The notes below the pieces were generated by a model. That model worked only from the letters and a program-made list of their open reading frames with translations. It had not been told where the DNA came from and did not search any database. A stretch of 24,140 nt of DNA. Origin: Holophagaceae bacterium UBA1801. GTDB taxonomy: Bacteria > Acidobacteriota > Holophagae > Holophagales > Holophagaceae. Positions 6,342 through 13,541 of this stretch are shown piece after piece (position 1 is the stretch's first letter; each line of letters starts with the position of its first letter). A program made the position numbers and the translations under genes. The DNA lies in assembly GCA_002319925.1 (NCBI GenBank), contig DCFP01000056.1:1-24140 (forward strand), given 5' to 3'.

Positions 6342-6844
6342 GAAGACTCGCACCGTGGTTCGCGGCGGCCTTCGTTCTGACGACCGCCTGTTTTCGCGAT
6401 CAGCCGTTCCGCCTCGAGAACAAGAACCTGGGCATCATCGCTGTATTTCCCGGCGAGCCCCGGCTCCACAAGTTTTCCGAACCTACGCCCTTCGGCGACA
6501 TGGAATGGTTCAGCACCACCTATGAGCCCTCCGGCCGTTTGGACCGCAGCTTCTTCATCAACGTAGGGAATCTGCCTCCAGGGGACAAGGGTGGCGCCAC
6601 CGAATCCCAGATCCTGTCCACCATGGAATCCTTCCTTACGAGGAAGATGGGGAAGATCGAAACGAAGGCGCTGCCGGCTAGCCGCGGCGCTGGTTTCAGC
6701 TATTCGGCCAGTTTGCCGGATGGCAGCTATGCCGAAGGGGTGACGATCCTGAAGCGAGGGCGCATCCACCAAGCCCAAGCCACCGTGGCACGATCCGATG
6801 ACCGCGAATTGAGGGCGTTCCTGGACAGCTTCGCAGTGATGTGA
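6338..6844 (+). CDS. Predicted lipoprotein of unknown function
   Basis: The gene starts inside the stop of the kinase gene (ATGA overlap at 6338-6341). The 168-residue product has a short basic start, a hydrophobic stretch at 4-17 and a Cys18 preceded by LTTA. That is an imperfect lipobox, so export is likely and lipidation probable. The mature part is a soluble beta-rich domain with no motif I recognise; it reads like a stress or ligand-binding surface protein (FPGEPRLHKFSEPTPFGD, then GAGFSYSASLPDGSYAEGV). The coupling suggests a role with the kinase, perhaps as an envelope sensor or target, but that is inference. It is convergent with the HAD gene, with one base between the two stops. Confidence 0.7.
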   Translation: MRRLAPWFAAAFVLTTACFRDQPFRLENKNLGIIAVFPGEPRLHKFSEPTPFGDMEWFSTTYEPSGRLDRSFFINVGNLPPGDKGGATESQILSTMESFLTRKMGKIETKALPASRGAGFSYSASLPDGSYAEGVTILKRGRIHQAQATVARSDDRELRAFLDSFAVM

Positions 6845-6845
6845 A

Positions 6846-7484
6846 TCACCGCTGCAGCAGCGCGCGCACCGCCTGCACCAGGTGTTCCGCTTCGGCCTGG
6901 GCACTGAGGATAGGGTGATCTCCAGGTACCGCTTCCCCAATGCCCAGGAACGGCACGCCCGCGGCTTCCGCGGCTTCTCGGTCGTGCGGCCGGTCGCCCA
7001 CGTAGAGGTGGGGTCCTGGACAGCCATCCAAGGCTCTCCGGATGAGGCCCGTGCGATCCAGGTGGGGAAGGCTGCCAAGCCGCGGAATGCGCGCGTCCAC
7101 ATCCAGGGCTTTCGCCTTGAAATCCAGCACCGACGGGGCATTGCCGGATACCAGCCAGACCCTGTGCCCCTCCTCCACGAGCATGGCCATCCCTGCCACG
7201 ATGCCCCTGAACACCTCGGGACTCCGGCCTTCCGGATGAAAGGCTCCCCGGAACCGATTCAGGCAGGCCTGGTCGTATTTCGCGTAGTCATCGATGGACA
7301 GCGCGTTTCCGAAGCGCTTGCGGTGGAGCTCGTCCACGATCTCCCAGTCCGTGGAGCCCCTGCAGTCCTTCAGATCCTGGGCCGTGGGCTCCTCGCCCCA
7401 GAGATCGCCCAGGGCCTGGCGCAAAAGGACGTAACCGCCGCCGAATGAGCCGAGCGTTCCATCGAGATCGAAACAAAGAGGCAT
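6846..7484 (-). CDS. HAD-superfamily hydrolase (phosphoglycolate-phosphatase-like)
   Basis: The 212-residue protein begins directly with the HAD nucleophile motif FDLDGTLGSF, where Asp6 is the expected nucleophile and Asp8 the acid/base. A helical cap domain lies at about 15-85. Motif II is LVSGN with Ser113, and motif IV is VGDRPHDREAA with Asp164 and Asp168. The usual motif III Lys is not obvious; Arg149 or Arg150 in GLIRRAL is the nearest basic residue. The layout resembles subclass-I phosphatases such as Gph or the pyrophosphatase PpaX, and the substrate cannot be assigned. The start is preceded by AGGT on the minus strand. It is divergent from the folate dehydrogenase gene. Confidence 0.88.
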   Translation of the reverse strand: MPLCFDLDGTLGSFGGGYVLLRQALGDLWGEEPTAQDLKDCRGSTDWEIVDELHRKRFGNALSIDDYAKYDQACLNRFRGAFHPEGRSPEVFRGIVAGMAMLVEEGHRVWLVSGNAPSVLDFKAKALDVDARIPRLGSLPHLDRTGLIRRALDGCPGPHLYVGDRPHDREAAEAAGVPFLGIGEAVPGDHPILSAQAEAEHLVQAVRALLQR

Positions 7485-7566
7485 GATGACCTGCGTTCCA
7501 AACCTTCATCCTACCCGTAACCTGGCTGGGGCCGGAGGCATCGGTACAGAGGAACGGGGGAGACGT

Positions 7567-8421
7567 ATGACTGAACCTACGGGACGTCTGGATTGCCAGG
7601 AGACGGCGCGGTATTACCGGGAACTGGTGCGCCAGAACCTGAGGGAGCTGAGCTTCAAGCCGGGCATGGCGGTGGTGCTCGGCAGCGAGGACCCCGGCAG
7701 TGTGCTCTACCGCAAGCTGCTCATGAAGGATGGCGAGGAACTGGGCTTCGCGGTGAAACCCTTCCTGGTTCAGAGCAGCCTGGAAACGGCGAAGCTCGTG
7801 GCCCAGCTCAACCAGGACAAGACCGTCCACGGCATCTTCGTCTTCTATCCCTTGGGGTATCCCGATCTGAAGGACGACGAGATCATGGATCTCGTGGATC
7901 CGGGCAAGGATATCGAAGGACTGCACAGCATCAACATCGGCTACATGACCAAGTTCAGGAAACGGCTGACCGGTGGCCACGAGCGCCGGGCCATCGTGCC
8001 CTGCACGAGCCGCGCGGTACTCAAGGTCATCAAGCAGGGTTTCGGGGCGGACCACCTCGCGGGAAAGACGGTGCTGGTGATCAACGACAGCCTGCGCGTG
8101 GGCAGGCCTCTCACCGCCATGGTGGCCAATCTGCGTGGCACGCCCATCCTGTGCCATCGAGACTCGAATGCCGCGCATCTGGAGCGATTCGTTCGGCTGG
8201 CCGATGTCATCATCAGCGCAGTGCCCGTGAAGGATTATCGCCTGCCCGCCGAATGGATCCGTACTGACGCCCTTTGCATCGATCTGAGCTACGAAGGCAA
8301 TTTCGATTTCGAGGCCTTGCGCGAGCGCGGGATCGTCTTCACGGACAACGCCAAGAACAGCGTGGGCCGCGTGACCCGGGCCATGGCCCTCCTGAATCTG
8401 ACCTACGCCGCGGGCTGGTGA
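7567..8421 (+). CDS. Mtd1-like methylene-tetrahydrofolate dehydrogenase (FolD superfamily)
   Basis: The ATG at 7567 follows GGGGGAGA, giving 284 residues, the usual FolD-superfamily length. Substrate-domain landmarks are SEDPGSVLY (Tyr48), VHGIFVFYPLG and KDIEGLH (Asp115). NAD-domain landmarks are VPCTSRAVLKVI, VINDSLRVGRPLTAMVAN and VIISAVPVKDYRLPAEWI. It departs from bifunctional FolD in a specific way. The Lys of YxxxK is not at +4 (Leu52 instead; Lys54 is at +6), and the Gln of VQLPLP is Phe92. As I recall it, yeast NAD-dependent Mtd1 shows the same changes and shares the later IKEGAVCINF-type and GKVTxAMLL segments. The likely role is NAD-dependent oxidation of 5,10-methylene-THF without cyclohydrolase activity. 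A downgraded FolD is the alternative. It forms a single-gene unit, with a further gene 92 bases on. Confidence 0.8.
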   Translation: MTEPTGRLDCQETARYYRELVRQNLRELSFKPGMAVVLGSEDPGSVLYRKLLMKDGEELGFAVKPFLVQSSLETAKLVAQLNQDKTVHGIFVFYPLGYPDLKDDEIMDLVDPGKDIEGLHSINIGYMTKFRKRLTGGHERRAIVPCTSRAVLKVIKQGFGADHLAGKTVLVINDSLRVGRPLTAMVANLRGTPILCHRDSNAAHLERFVRLADVIISAVPVKDYRLPAEWIRTDALCIDLSYEGNFDFEALRERGIVFTDNAKNSVGRVTRAMALLNLTYAAGW

Positions 8422-8513
8422 CGCGAAGTGCGTTATGCTGGTTCTGCACCGCGGAACAGGCAGGCTGCTGGATATCCGACTTTGCGCGCCACCGCTGGGT
8501 GCTGGAGTAGCTG

Positions 8514-9140
8514 ATGCGTTTGCGTTCCATCTTTGCCATCTTCATGCTGAGTCTTTCGTTGTTGGGCGCAGCCGTCCAGGAACCTGCCCAGGGCGAATTG
8601 CAGTACCGGGCCGTGATCAGGTTCCGGGATGCGAAGGAGCCCGTGACCACGCGCTTCACGCTGATACCGACGCCCATCGCGCAGACGAAGAACAAGGTGA
8701 AGAAGCCCCGCATGGGTGGCTGGCGCCTCGAAGCCGTCCAGCACAAGGACGATCCCTTCGCCCAGGCGGCGGTCCTGGCGCGGGTGGAGCGGCTGATGTA
8801 CTTCTCGGGACCGGCGCCTGGGCTGGTGCAGAAGCCCATCTACATCCGCTACGACGAGAAGCGCTGCCAGGTGTGGCAGGTGAACATTCCTTCCGGCTTG
8901 CAGGCCTACGCTTACCTCGTGCAGGTGGCGCCGGATCTTCTCGCCTTGGCCTACTTCAGCGGCAGCTTCAACAGTGGTGACCTGGCCAGCGTCGAAATCC
9001 AGCTGGAGCATTTCCGGATCCATCCGGGTGCTGCCCCAGCCGAGGAAGGCACGCTCCTGCTGTCCACGCTCCAGCGGCTCGCGAAGGCCCCGGCTGCCTC
9101 CATCGACGACACGGGGCAGCTCACCGAGAAGATCGAGTAG
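8514..9140 (+). CDS. Secreted or periplasmic protein of unknown function
   Basis: The 208-residue product has a clear signal peptide (MRLRS, then a hydrophobic core at 6-18, probable cleavage near LGAAVQ). GGAG lies eight bases before the ATG. The mature part begins with a beta-rich stretch (ELQYRAVIRFRDAKEPVTTRFTLIP), has a basic patch (KNKVKKPR) and a central segment IYIRYDEKRCQVWQVNIP, and ends in a helical acidic tail. I recognise no catalytic motif and cannot name a family. It has one Cys after the signal region. It lies between the folate dehydrogenase and purF on the same strand, with gaps of 92 and 108 bases, so co-transcription is possible but not evident. Confidence 0.65.
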   Translation: MRLRSIFAIFMLSLSLLGAAVQEPAQGELQYRAVIRFRDAKEPVTTRFTLIPTPIAQTKNKVKKPRMGGWRLEAVQHKDDPFAQAAVLARVERLMYFSGPAPGLVQKPIYIRYDEKRCQVWQVNIPSGLQAYAYLVQVAPDLLALAYFSGSFNSGDLASVEIQLEHFRIHPGAAPAEEGTLLLSTLQRLAKAPAASIDDTGQLTEKIE

Positions 9141-9248
9141 GAAGCTTCCATTACGGCCCAGTGCTCCATTGCACATTCCCACCCCGCAGGCGAAACCAGC
9201 GCTGCGTGAAGGTGCCCGTTCGGTTTATTCTTGTTTTTTGGGGGCACC

Positions 9249-10628
9249 ATGGCGTTCAAGGATGAATGCGGCGTATTCGGCATCTGGCCCGCATCTGAAG
9301 CCTCACGGCAGACCTACCTGGGCCTTTACGCTCTCCAGCATCGCGGCCAGGAGGCCGCCGGGATGTGCACGCGCGACGGCCGGACGCTCCACCTTTACAA
9401 GGGGCAAGGGCACGTGGCCGACGTCTTCGATCAGGCCACTCTGGATGGGCTTCCCGGTGACGCGGCCATCGGCCACACGCGCTATTCCACCACCGGCGGC
9501 AACGTCGCCTCCGCCGCGCACCCGTTCATGGTGAAGGGGCGTTTCGGGCAGTTGGCCCTCTGCCACAACGGCAACCTGACCAACACGGAGTCCCTGCGCG
9601 ACCAGCTCATCCAGGAAGGCCAGGTCTTCAGCAGCCCCTCCGACTCCGAGGTAATCCTGGCGCTCATCAACCGCGCCAAGGCCAAGGACCTCAACGAAGC
9701 CATCGTGGAGGCCCTCAAGCAGGTGGAGGGAGCCTACTCCCTGCTCATCCTTTCCGAGGACCGGCTGATCGCCGCCCGGGACCCCCACGGCTTCCGGCCC
9801 CTGGCCCTCGGGAAACTCAACGGCACCTTCGTGCTCTCCAGCGAGACCACTGCCTTTGATCTGCTGGGCGCCGAGTACGTCCGTGAAGTGGACCCCGGCG
9901 AGCTGCTGGTGATGGGGCCCGAGGGCGCCCACTCCCTGTTCCCCATGGAGCGGGTGCGCGCCAAACCCTGCGTCTTCGAGCACATCTACTTTGCGCGACC
10001 CGACTCCCTGGTCTTCAGTCAGAGCGTTCTCTCCACCCGGCGCGCCATGGGGCGGCTGCTGGCCCGCCGCCATCCGGTGGAGGCGGACTACGTGGTTCCC
10101 GTCCCGGACTCGGGCGTGCACGCGGCCCTGGGCTATGCGGAAGCGAGCGGCATCCCCTTCGAGTTCGGCCTGATCCGCAATCACTATGTGGGCCGCACTT
10201 TCATCGAGCCCAAGCAACACATCCGCTCCTTCGGTGTGAAGGTGAAACTCAACCCCGCGAAGGAGCTGCTCCGCGGCAAGCGCGTGGTGCTGGTGGACGA
10301 CAGTCTCGTGCGCGGTACCACCAGCCGCAAGATCGTGCAGATGGTGCGTGCGGCAGGGGCGGCGGAGATCCACCTGCGCATCAGCAGTCCGCCCACGACG
10401 CACTCCTGCTTCTACGGCATTGACACCCCGACCCGGGAGCAGCTCATCGCCAGCCACCAGTCCGTCGAGGATATCTGCCGCTACATCGAGGCGGACTCAC
10501 TGGGCTATCTCACGTTGGAGGACCTCCAGGCCTCTATGAAGGATGCGGATGGTATGGGCTTCTGCTACGCCTGCTTCACCGGCAACTATCCCGTCACGCC
10601 CCGGGATGGCAAGACGACCTGCGGGTAG
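9249..10628 (+). CDS. purF: Amidophosphoribosyltransferase (first step of purine synthesis)
   Basis: The 459-residue enzyme makes phosphoribosylamine from PRPP and glutamine. I start at the ATG at 9249 after a GGGGG stretch; an in-frame TTG at 9231 is less likely. The N-terminal Ntn-hydrolase domain has Cys7 as nucleophile after a six-residue propeptide (MAFKDE), plus GHTRYSTTGG and CHNGNLTN. The phosphoribosyltransferase domain has the PRPP loop VVLVDDSLVRGTTS (347-360). Cys241, Cys387, Cys439 and Cys442 match the four ligands of the 4Fe-4S cluster in the B. subtilis-type enzyme, so this is the propeptide, iron-sulfur, oxygen-sensitive class. It is followed after five bases by a small gene and then miaA, suggesting one transcript. 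Confidence 0.97.
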   Translation: MAFKDECGVFGIWPASEASRQTYLGLYALQHRGQEAAGMCTRDGRTLHLYKGQGHVADVFDQATLDGLPGDAAIGHTRYSTTGGNVASAAHPFMVKGRFGQLALCHNGNLTNTESLRDQLIQEGQVFSSPSDSEVILALINRAKAKDLNEAIVEALKQVEGAYSLLILSEDRLIAARDPHGFRPLALGKLNGTFVLSSETTAFDLLGAEYVREVDPGELLVMGPEGAHSLFPMERVRAKPCVFEHIYFARPDSLVFSQSVLSTRRAMGRLLARRHPVEADYVVPVPDSGVHAALGYAEASGIPFEFGLIRNHYVGRTFIEPKQHIRSFGVKVKLNPAKELLRGKRVVLVDDSLVRGTTSRKIVQMVRAAGAAEIHLRISSPPTTHSCFYGIDTPTREQLIASHQSVEDICRYIEADSLGYLTLEDLQASMKDADGMGFCYACFTGNYPVTPRDGKTTCG

Positions 10629-10633
10629 CGCGC

Positions 10634-10972
10634 ATGGAAGGTCCCACCGGCGAACTCCAGGAGCGATTCGAGGATGGTCTTCGTTTCCTTGCCGCGGCGC
10701 TGGCGCTGCGGGTGGATCACCGGAGCATGGCGGCGGCCATCAGCGCCGCCTGCGATGCCGTAAGATGCTTCCTTAAGATTCTCGAAACCGCCGCGGAACG
10801 CCATCTGGCGGACCCCGGTGGCGAGGTGAACCGGCTACGCGACCAGTGCGTGGCCTTGCTGACCCTCAGTCAGAATCCCGAGGACGCGCTGGAGCACGCC
10901 CTCGAGGCCGCGCGGCTGTCCCGTGATGAGGCAGCGCGGCTGCTTCCGCAATTGATGATCGAACGGCGATGA
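10634..10972 (+). CDS. Small helical protein of unknown function between purF and miaA
   Basis: This 112-residue product is predicted to be mostly alpha-helical and rich in Ala, Leu, Glu and Arg (AAALALRVDHRSMAAAISAACDAVRCFL, EHALEAARLSRDEAARLLPQL). It has no signal peptide and no motif I recognise. It starts five bases after the purF stop and ends in an ATGA overlap (10969-10972) with a second open frame beginning MKIAILGP. Its tight packing with purF and codon pattern like its neighbours argue that it is a real gene. The nearest shine-like sequence (GCGGGTAGCGCGC) is poor, so translation may depend on coupling to purF. Confidence 0.6.
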   Translation: MEGPTGELQERFEDGLRFLAAALALRVDHRSMAAAISAACDAVRCFLKILETAAERHLADPGGEVNRLRDQCVALLTLSQNPEDALEHALEAARLSRDEAARLLPQLMIERR

Positions 10973-11124
10973 AGATTGCGATTCTTGGTCCACGGGGCCC
11001 CCTCCGCGATCGCAGTGCCGGAGGCGCAAGGAGCGGGAGCACAGCGCTGTGCGCTGTGCAATCGGGGGGTAGTCACGACTCGGGAAAAGTGCAGCAGAAA
11101 TCAAGATGGGACCAAAAGGGCTGA
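10969..11124 (+). other. Short open frame repeating the MiaA start (MKIAILGP)
   Basis: A 51-codon frame starts in an ATGA overlap with the previous gene and ends two bases before the miaA start. Its first eight residues are identical to MiaA's, and the matching 24 bases differ only at five third-codon positions. The rest (Arg/Gly/Ser-rich) resembles no protein I know. It contains a perfect 14-base palindrome at 11039-11052 (GCACAGCGCTGTGC). It is most simply a displaced original miaA start separated from the present gene by an insertion or duplication. A leader peptide is an alternative. Confidence 0.5.
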
Positions 11125-11125
11125 A

Positions 11126-12061
11126 ATGAAGATCGCCATCCTTGGCCCCACAGCTTCGGAGAAAAGCGCGCTGGCGGCGGAGGTGGCGCGGCGGATCGGA
11201 GGAACGGTCGTCAACGGTGATCCATTTCAAGCCGTCGAAGGCATTCCCATCGGAACCGGGCAGCCTTCGCTCGATGAACAGGGAGCCGTGCCTCACATCG
11301 GATACGGCTGCCTGCCTTTGACCACTTCCCTGAATCCGGCGAGCTTCGGAATCCAAGTGCGAGCGTGGATGGAGGGTCTCGAAAACCTCGTGCTGGTCAC
11401 GGGTTCTGGGCTATATCTGCGGGGCATCTGGGAACAGTTGGACGAACTGCCCGATGTCCCCGAGCGGATCGTCGAGCAGGTACGGCACTGGCATGCCGTA
11501 GTCGGCGCACCCAGGTTGCACCGGTACCTCTCAAGCGTGGACAGCCTGCGTGCATCGGAGTTGCACCCCAATGACAGCTCGCGCATCCTGCGGGCTCTGG
11601 CACTGTACCTCGCGACGGGCCGAAAACCTTCAGCCCTTTTCACGGGAGTGAACCGGAGCGTTCCCGAAGGTTGGGCAGCACTTTTGGTCCTGCCCGAGCG
11701 GGAGCGCCAGCGGGAGCGCGTGGCCCGGCGCGTGCGGGCGATGGTGGAGCAGGGCTGGTGCCAGGAAGTCCAAACACTCGTCGATCAAGGTCTCGCGCAG
11801 GACCTGCGCCGCCTCAAGCCGCTGGGCTACGTGAACTGGCTGGATGGCAGTGACAAAGCTGAGATCGAAGCGGAGATCGTGCGCGAGACCCAAGCCTATG
11901 CCAAGCGCCAGGGCACGTGGTTCCGCAACCAATTGCCCGGCGTGCCGGTGTGGGATCCGGATACGGTATCAGTGGAGGACGCGCTTCAGAAACTTGCGCT
12001 CTACTTGCCGAGCACGCCCGTGGCCCCCAGCACCATCATGGCCAAGAAGAACAAAGCGTAG
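11126..12061 (+). CDS. miaA: tRNA dimethylallyltransferase (MiaA), divergent
   Basis: MiaA isopentenylates A37 of tRNAs that read UNN codons. The 311-residue product keeps the family layout: an N-terminal P-loop, the conserved Asp (Asp32 in VNGDPFQ) with IPIGTGQPS, VTGSGLYLRGI at 91-101, HPNDSSRILRALALYLATGRKPS at 147-169, LGYVNWL near 233, and YAKRQGTWFRN at 258-268. Two deviations stand out. The Walker A motif reads GPTASEKS, with Glu12 (GAG) where Gly is nearly invariant, and the DSRQVY segment is replaced by GDPFQAV. The last ~20 residues lie in a 61-base overlap with the convergent Yip1 gene. The start follows AGGG weakly. It may be a working divergent enzyme or one that is decaying. Confidence 0.88.
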   Translation: MKIAILGPTASEKSALAAEVARRIGGTVVNGDPFQAVEGIPIGTGQPSLDEQGAVPHIGYGCLPLTTSLNPASFGIQVRAWMEGLENLVLVTGSGLYLRGIWEQLDELPDVPERIVEQVRHWHAVVGAPRLHRYLSSVDSLRASELHPNDSSRILRALALYLATGRKPSALFTGVNRSVPEGWAALLVLPERERQRERVARRVRAMVEQGWCQEVQTLVDQGLAQDLRRLKPLGYVNWLDGSDKAEIEAEIVRETQAYAKRQGTWFRNQLPGVPVWDPDTVSVEDALQKLALYLPSTPVAPSTIMAKKNKA

Positions 12062-12729
12062 CCACAGCAGCAGAAAAGCAGGGGCGTATAGGCGGCGCAG
12101 ACCCCGCGCCAGGTGTCCGTTCGGTGCAAGCGCGCCAGGCTGACCCCGAGGGCGGCCGGCGCAGCCAGCAGGGCGATGGATCCAATGAACGGGATCCAGC
12201 TGACGAGCGAGAAAAACGCCAGCAAGTATCCGCAAGTGCGGAGGGTGGTGTTCAGGTCCCTCCCCTGCCGCAGGCCGCCCCAGAGCCACAGCAGGCCGTG
12301 GTTCAGCAGCCCCACGAAGAGCATGCCCACGAATTGAATGAGTGGCAGCAAGACCAGGAACGCCAGAGGCAAGAAGGCGAAAAGCCAGGTGGGCGGCGCG
12401 TTCTTGGACGCGTGTTCCAGGGAAGCCATCATGCCCACGAAGAACATGAGCGCCAGGATCCCGAGCCAGAACAGGTACACGGGAATGCCCAGCACGATCA
12501 GGAACCGCCAGGGAGCGGTCAGCGACTGGGTCACGGGAACGCGGTCCACCAGCTCCATGGGGTTCCGGAACAGGAGTCCGAACATGGCCCAGATCCGCGG
12601 CCAGAAACGAGGTTCCGCGGCCAGATCCTCGAAGGGGACGGGCCGCGTCTCTTCGCTTCCGTAGGAATCCGCATCCGGATCCAGATCCGCCGCGGGAGCG
12701 TGATAGGGATTGAATTCATCCGTGCTCAT
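12001..12729 (-). CDS. Yip1-family membrane protein
   Basis: The 242-residue protein begins with a polar, Pro/Asp-rich tail (FNPYHAPAADLDPDADSYGS). A Yip1-like core follows: AMFGLLFRNPMELVDRV at 49-65, then four to five hydrophobic segments at about 74-99, 113-141, 165-195 and 214-239. The phenylalanine- and leucine-rich helices and the FRNPMELV entry are typical of bacterial Yip1 proteins, whose function is unknown. It overlaps plsC by four bases (ATGA, 12726-12729) and is probably co-translated with it. Its 3' end overlaps miaA on the other strand by 61 bases. A role in membrane lipid or envelope biology is inferred only from plsC. Confidence 0.78.
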   Translation of the reverse strand: MSTDEFNPYHAPAADLDPDADSYGSEETRPVPFEDLAAEPRFWPRIWAMFGLLFRNPMELVDRVPVTQSLTAPWRFLIVLGIPVYLFWLGILALMFFVGMMASLEHASKNAPPTWLFAFLPLAFLVLLPLIQFVGMLFVGLLNHGLLWLWGGLRQGRDLNTTLRTCGYLLAFFSLVSWIPFIGSIALLAAPAALGVSLARLHRTDTWRGVCAAYTPLLFCCCGYALFFLAMMVLGATGVLGK

Positions 12730-13478
12730 GCGGCGTTCCGGGCTTTCGCGGTTTCCACCAGGGTTTCGATGGTCCGCCGGACTTCGCGCATCAGCGCTTC
12801 ACGATCCGTGAAATCGCCAGGGTTGACGGGCTTGCCGAAGAGAATTGTGTAGCGTCCGGGACGGAAGTGCAGGGAACCCGGCGGAAGGGTCTTGAAGCCA
12901 CCGACGGTGGCCAGGGGCACGATGGGCACTCCCGCGCTCAGGGCCATGGCGAAGCCGCCCTTCTTGAAGGGACCCAGCTTGCCCGTGCGCGTGCGGGTAC
13001 CCTCGGGGAAGATCACGACGGTTTTCCCCCCGCGGATTTCAGCGGCAGCCTGATGGATCTTGTGGATGGCCTGATCCCGATTGCCTCGGTCGATGAAGAT
13101 GGTACCGCCGAGCCGCGCGGCCCAGCCCACGAGGGGCACCCATTTCAATTCCTTCTTGGAGATGTAGACCGCGGGCACCGGAATGGCGGAGATCAGCACC
13201 GGGGGATCGAGGTTGCTCTCGTGATTCGACATGAAGATCACGGGCTGCTTTTCGTTCCGGATGTCCTCCGGAAGATCATCCCATCCTTCCATTTCCAGCC
13301 GCACGCCTCCGATGCGGAACATCTGCCGCGCCCAGAGCGGGCCCATGGTGTAGAAGGCTCGCTTGCCGCCCATGAAGGGCGCCAGAAGGAGGATGAGCAG
13401 GGCGCACACGATCACCGTGAGCACGCCCCAGAGAATCATCAGGATCCCCCAGAGCCAGGTGTTCCGAAACGTGGCCAC
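12726..13478 (-). CDS. plsC: 1-acyl-sn-glycerol-3-phosphate acyltransferase
   Basis: PlsC acylates lysophosphatidic acid to phosphatidic acid at the inner membrane. The 250-residue product has an N-terminal hydrophobic helix (WLWGILMILWGVLTVIVCALLILLL), the catalytic NHESNLD motif with His and Asp spaced as NHx4D, a binding-site stretch GGTIFIDRG, and the FPEGTR motif near 158-163. The start is GTG at 13478, preceded by GGGAGGG on the minus strand; an ATG four bases upstream is out of frame. The gene leads an operon with the Yip1-like protein. It is downstream of the RIC gene on the same strand, with a 63-base gap. Confidence 0.94.
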   Translation of the reverse strand: MATFRNTWLWGILMILWGVLTVIVCALLILLLAPFMGGKRAFYTMGPLWARQMFRIGGVRLEMEGWDDLPEDIRNEKQPVIFMSNHESNLDPPVLISAIPVPAVYISKKELKWVPLVGWAARLGGTIFIDRGNRDQAIHKIHQAAAEIRGGKTVVIFPEGTRTRTGKLGPFKKGGFAMALSAGVPIVPLATVGGFKTLPPGSLHFRPGRYTILFGKPVNPGDFTDREALMREVRRTIETLVETAKARNAA

Positions 13479-13541
13479 GCATTTCCCTCCCCAGGTCTAA
13501 TTGAAACCTATCGAGGCCGGAACACCAAGGACCAGGAATCG

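Noticed and set aside
4473..6353. 626-codon minus-strand frame antisense to the histidine kinase
   Set aside because: Long antisense frames are expected in high-G+C genes; it has no domain pattern, while the plus frame has full kinase motifs.
9303..10457. 384-codon minus-strand frame antisense to purF
   Set aside because: Shadow of purF codon bias with His/Glu/Val-rich, motif-free sequence.
10986..11115. TTGGTCC/GGACCAA as terminal inverted repeats of a mini-transposon before miaA
   Set aside because: Only 7 bases match, no target-site duplication flanks them, and the miaA-like duplication lies partly outside them.
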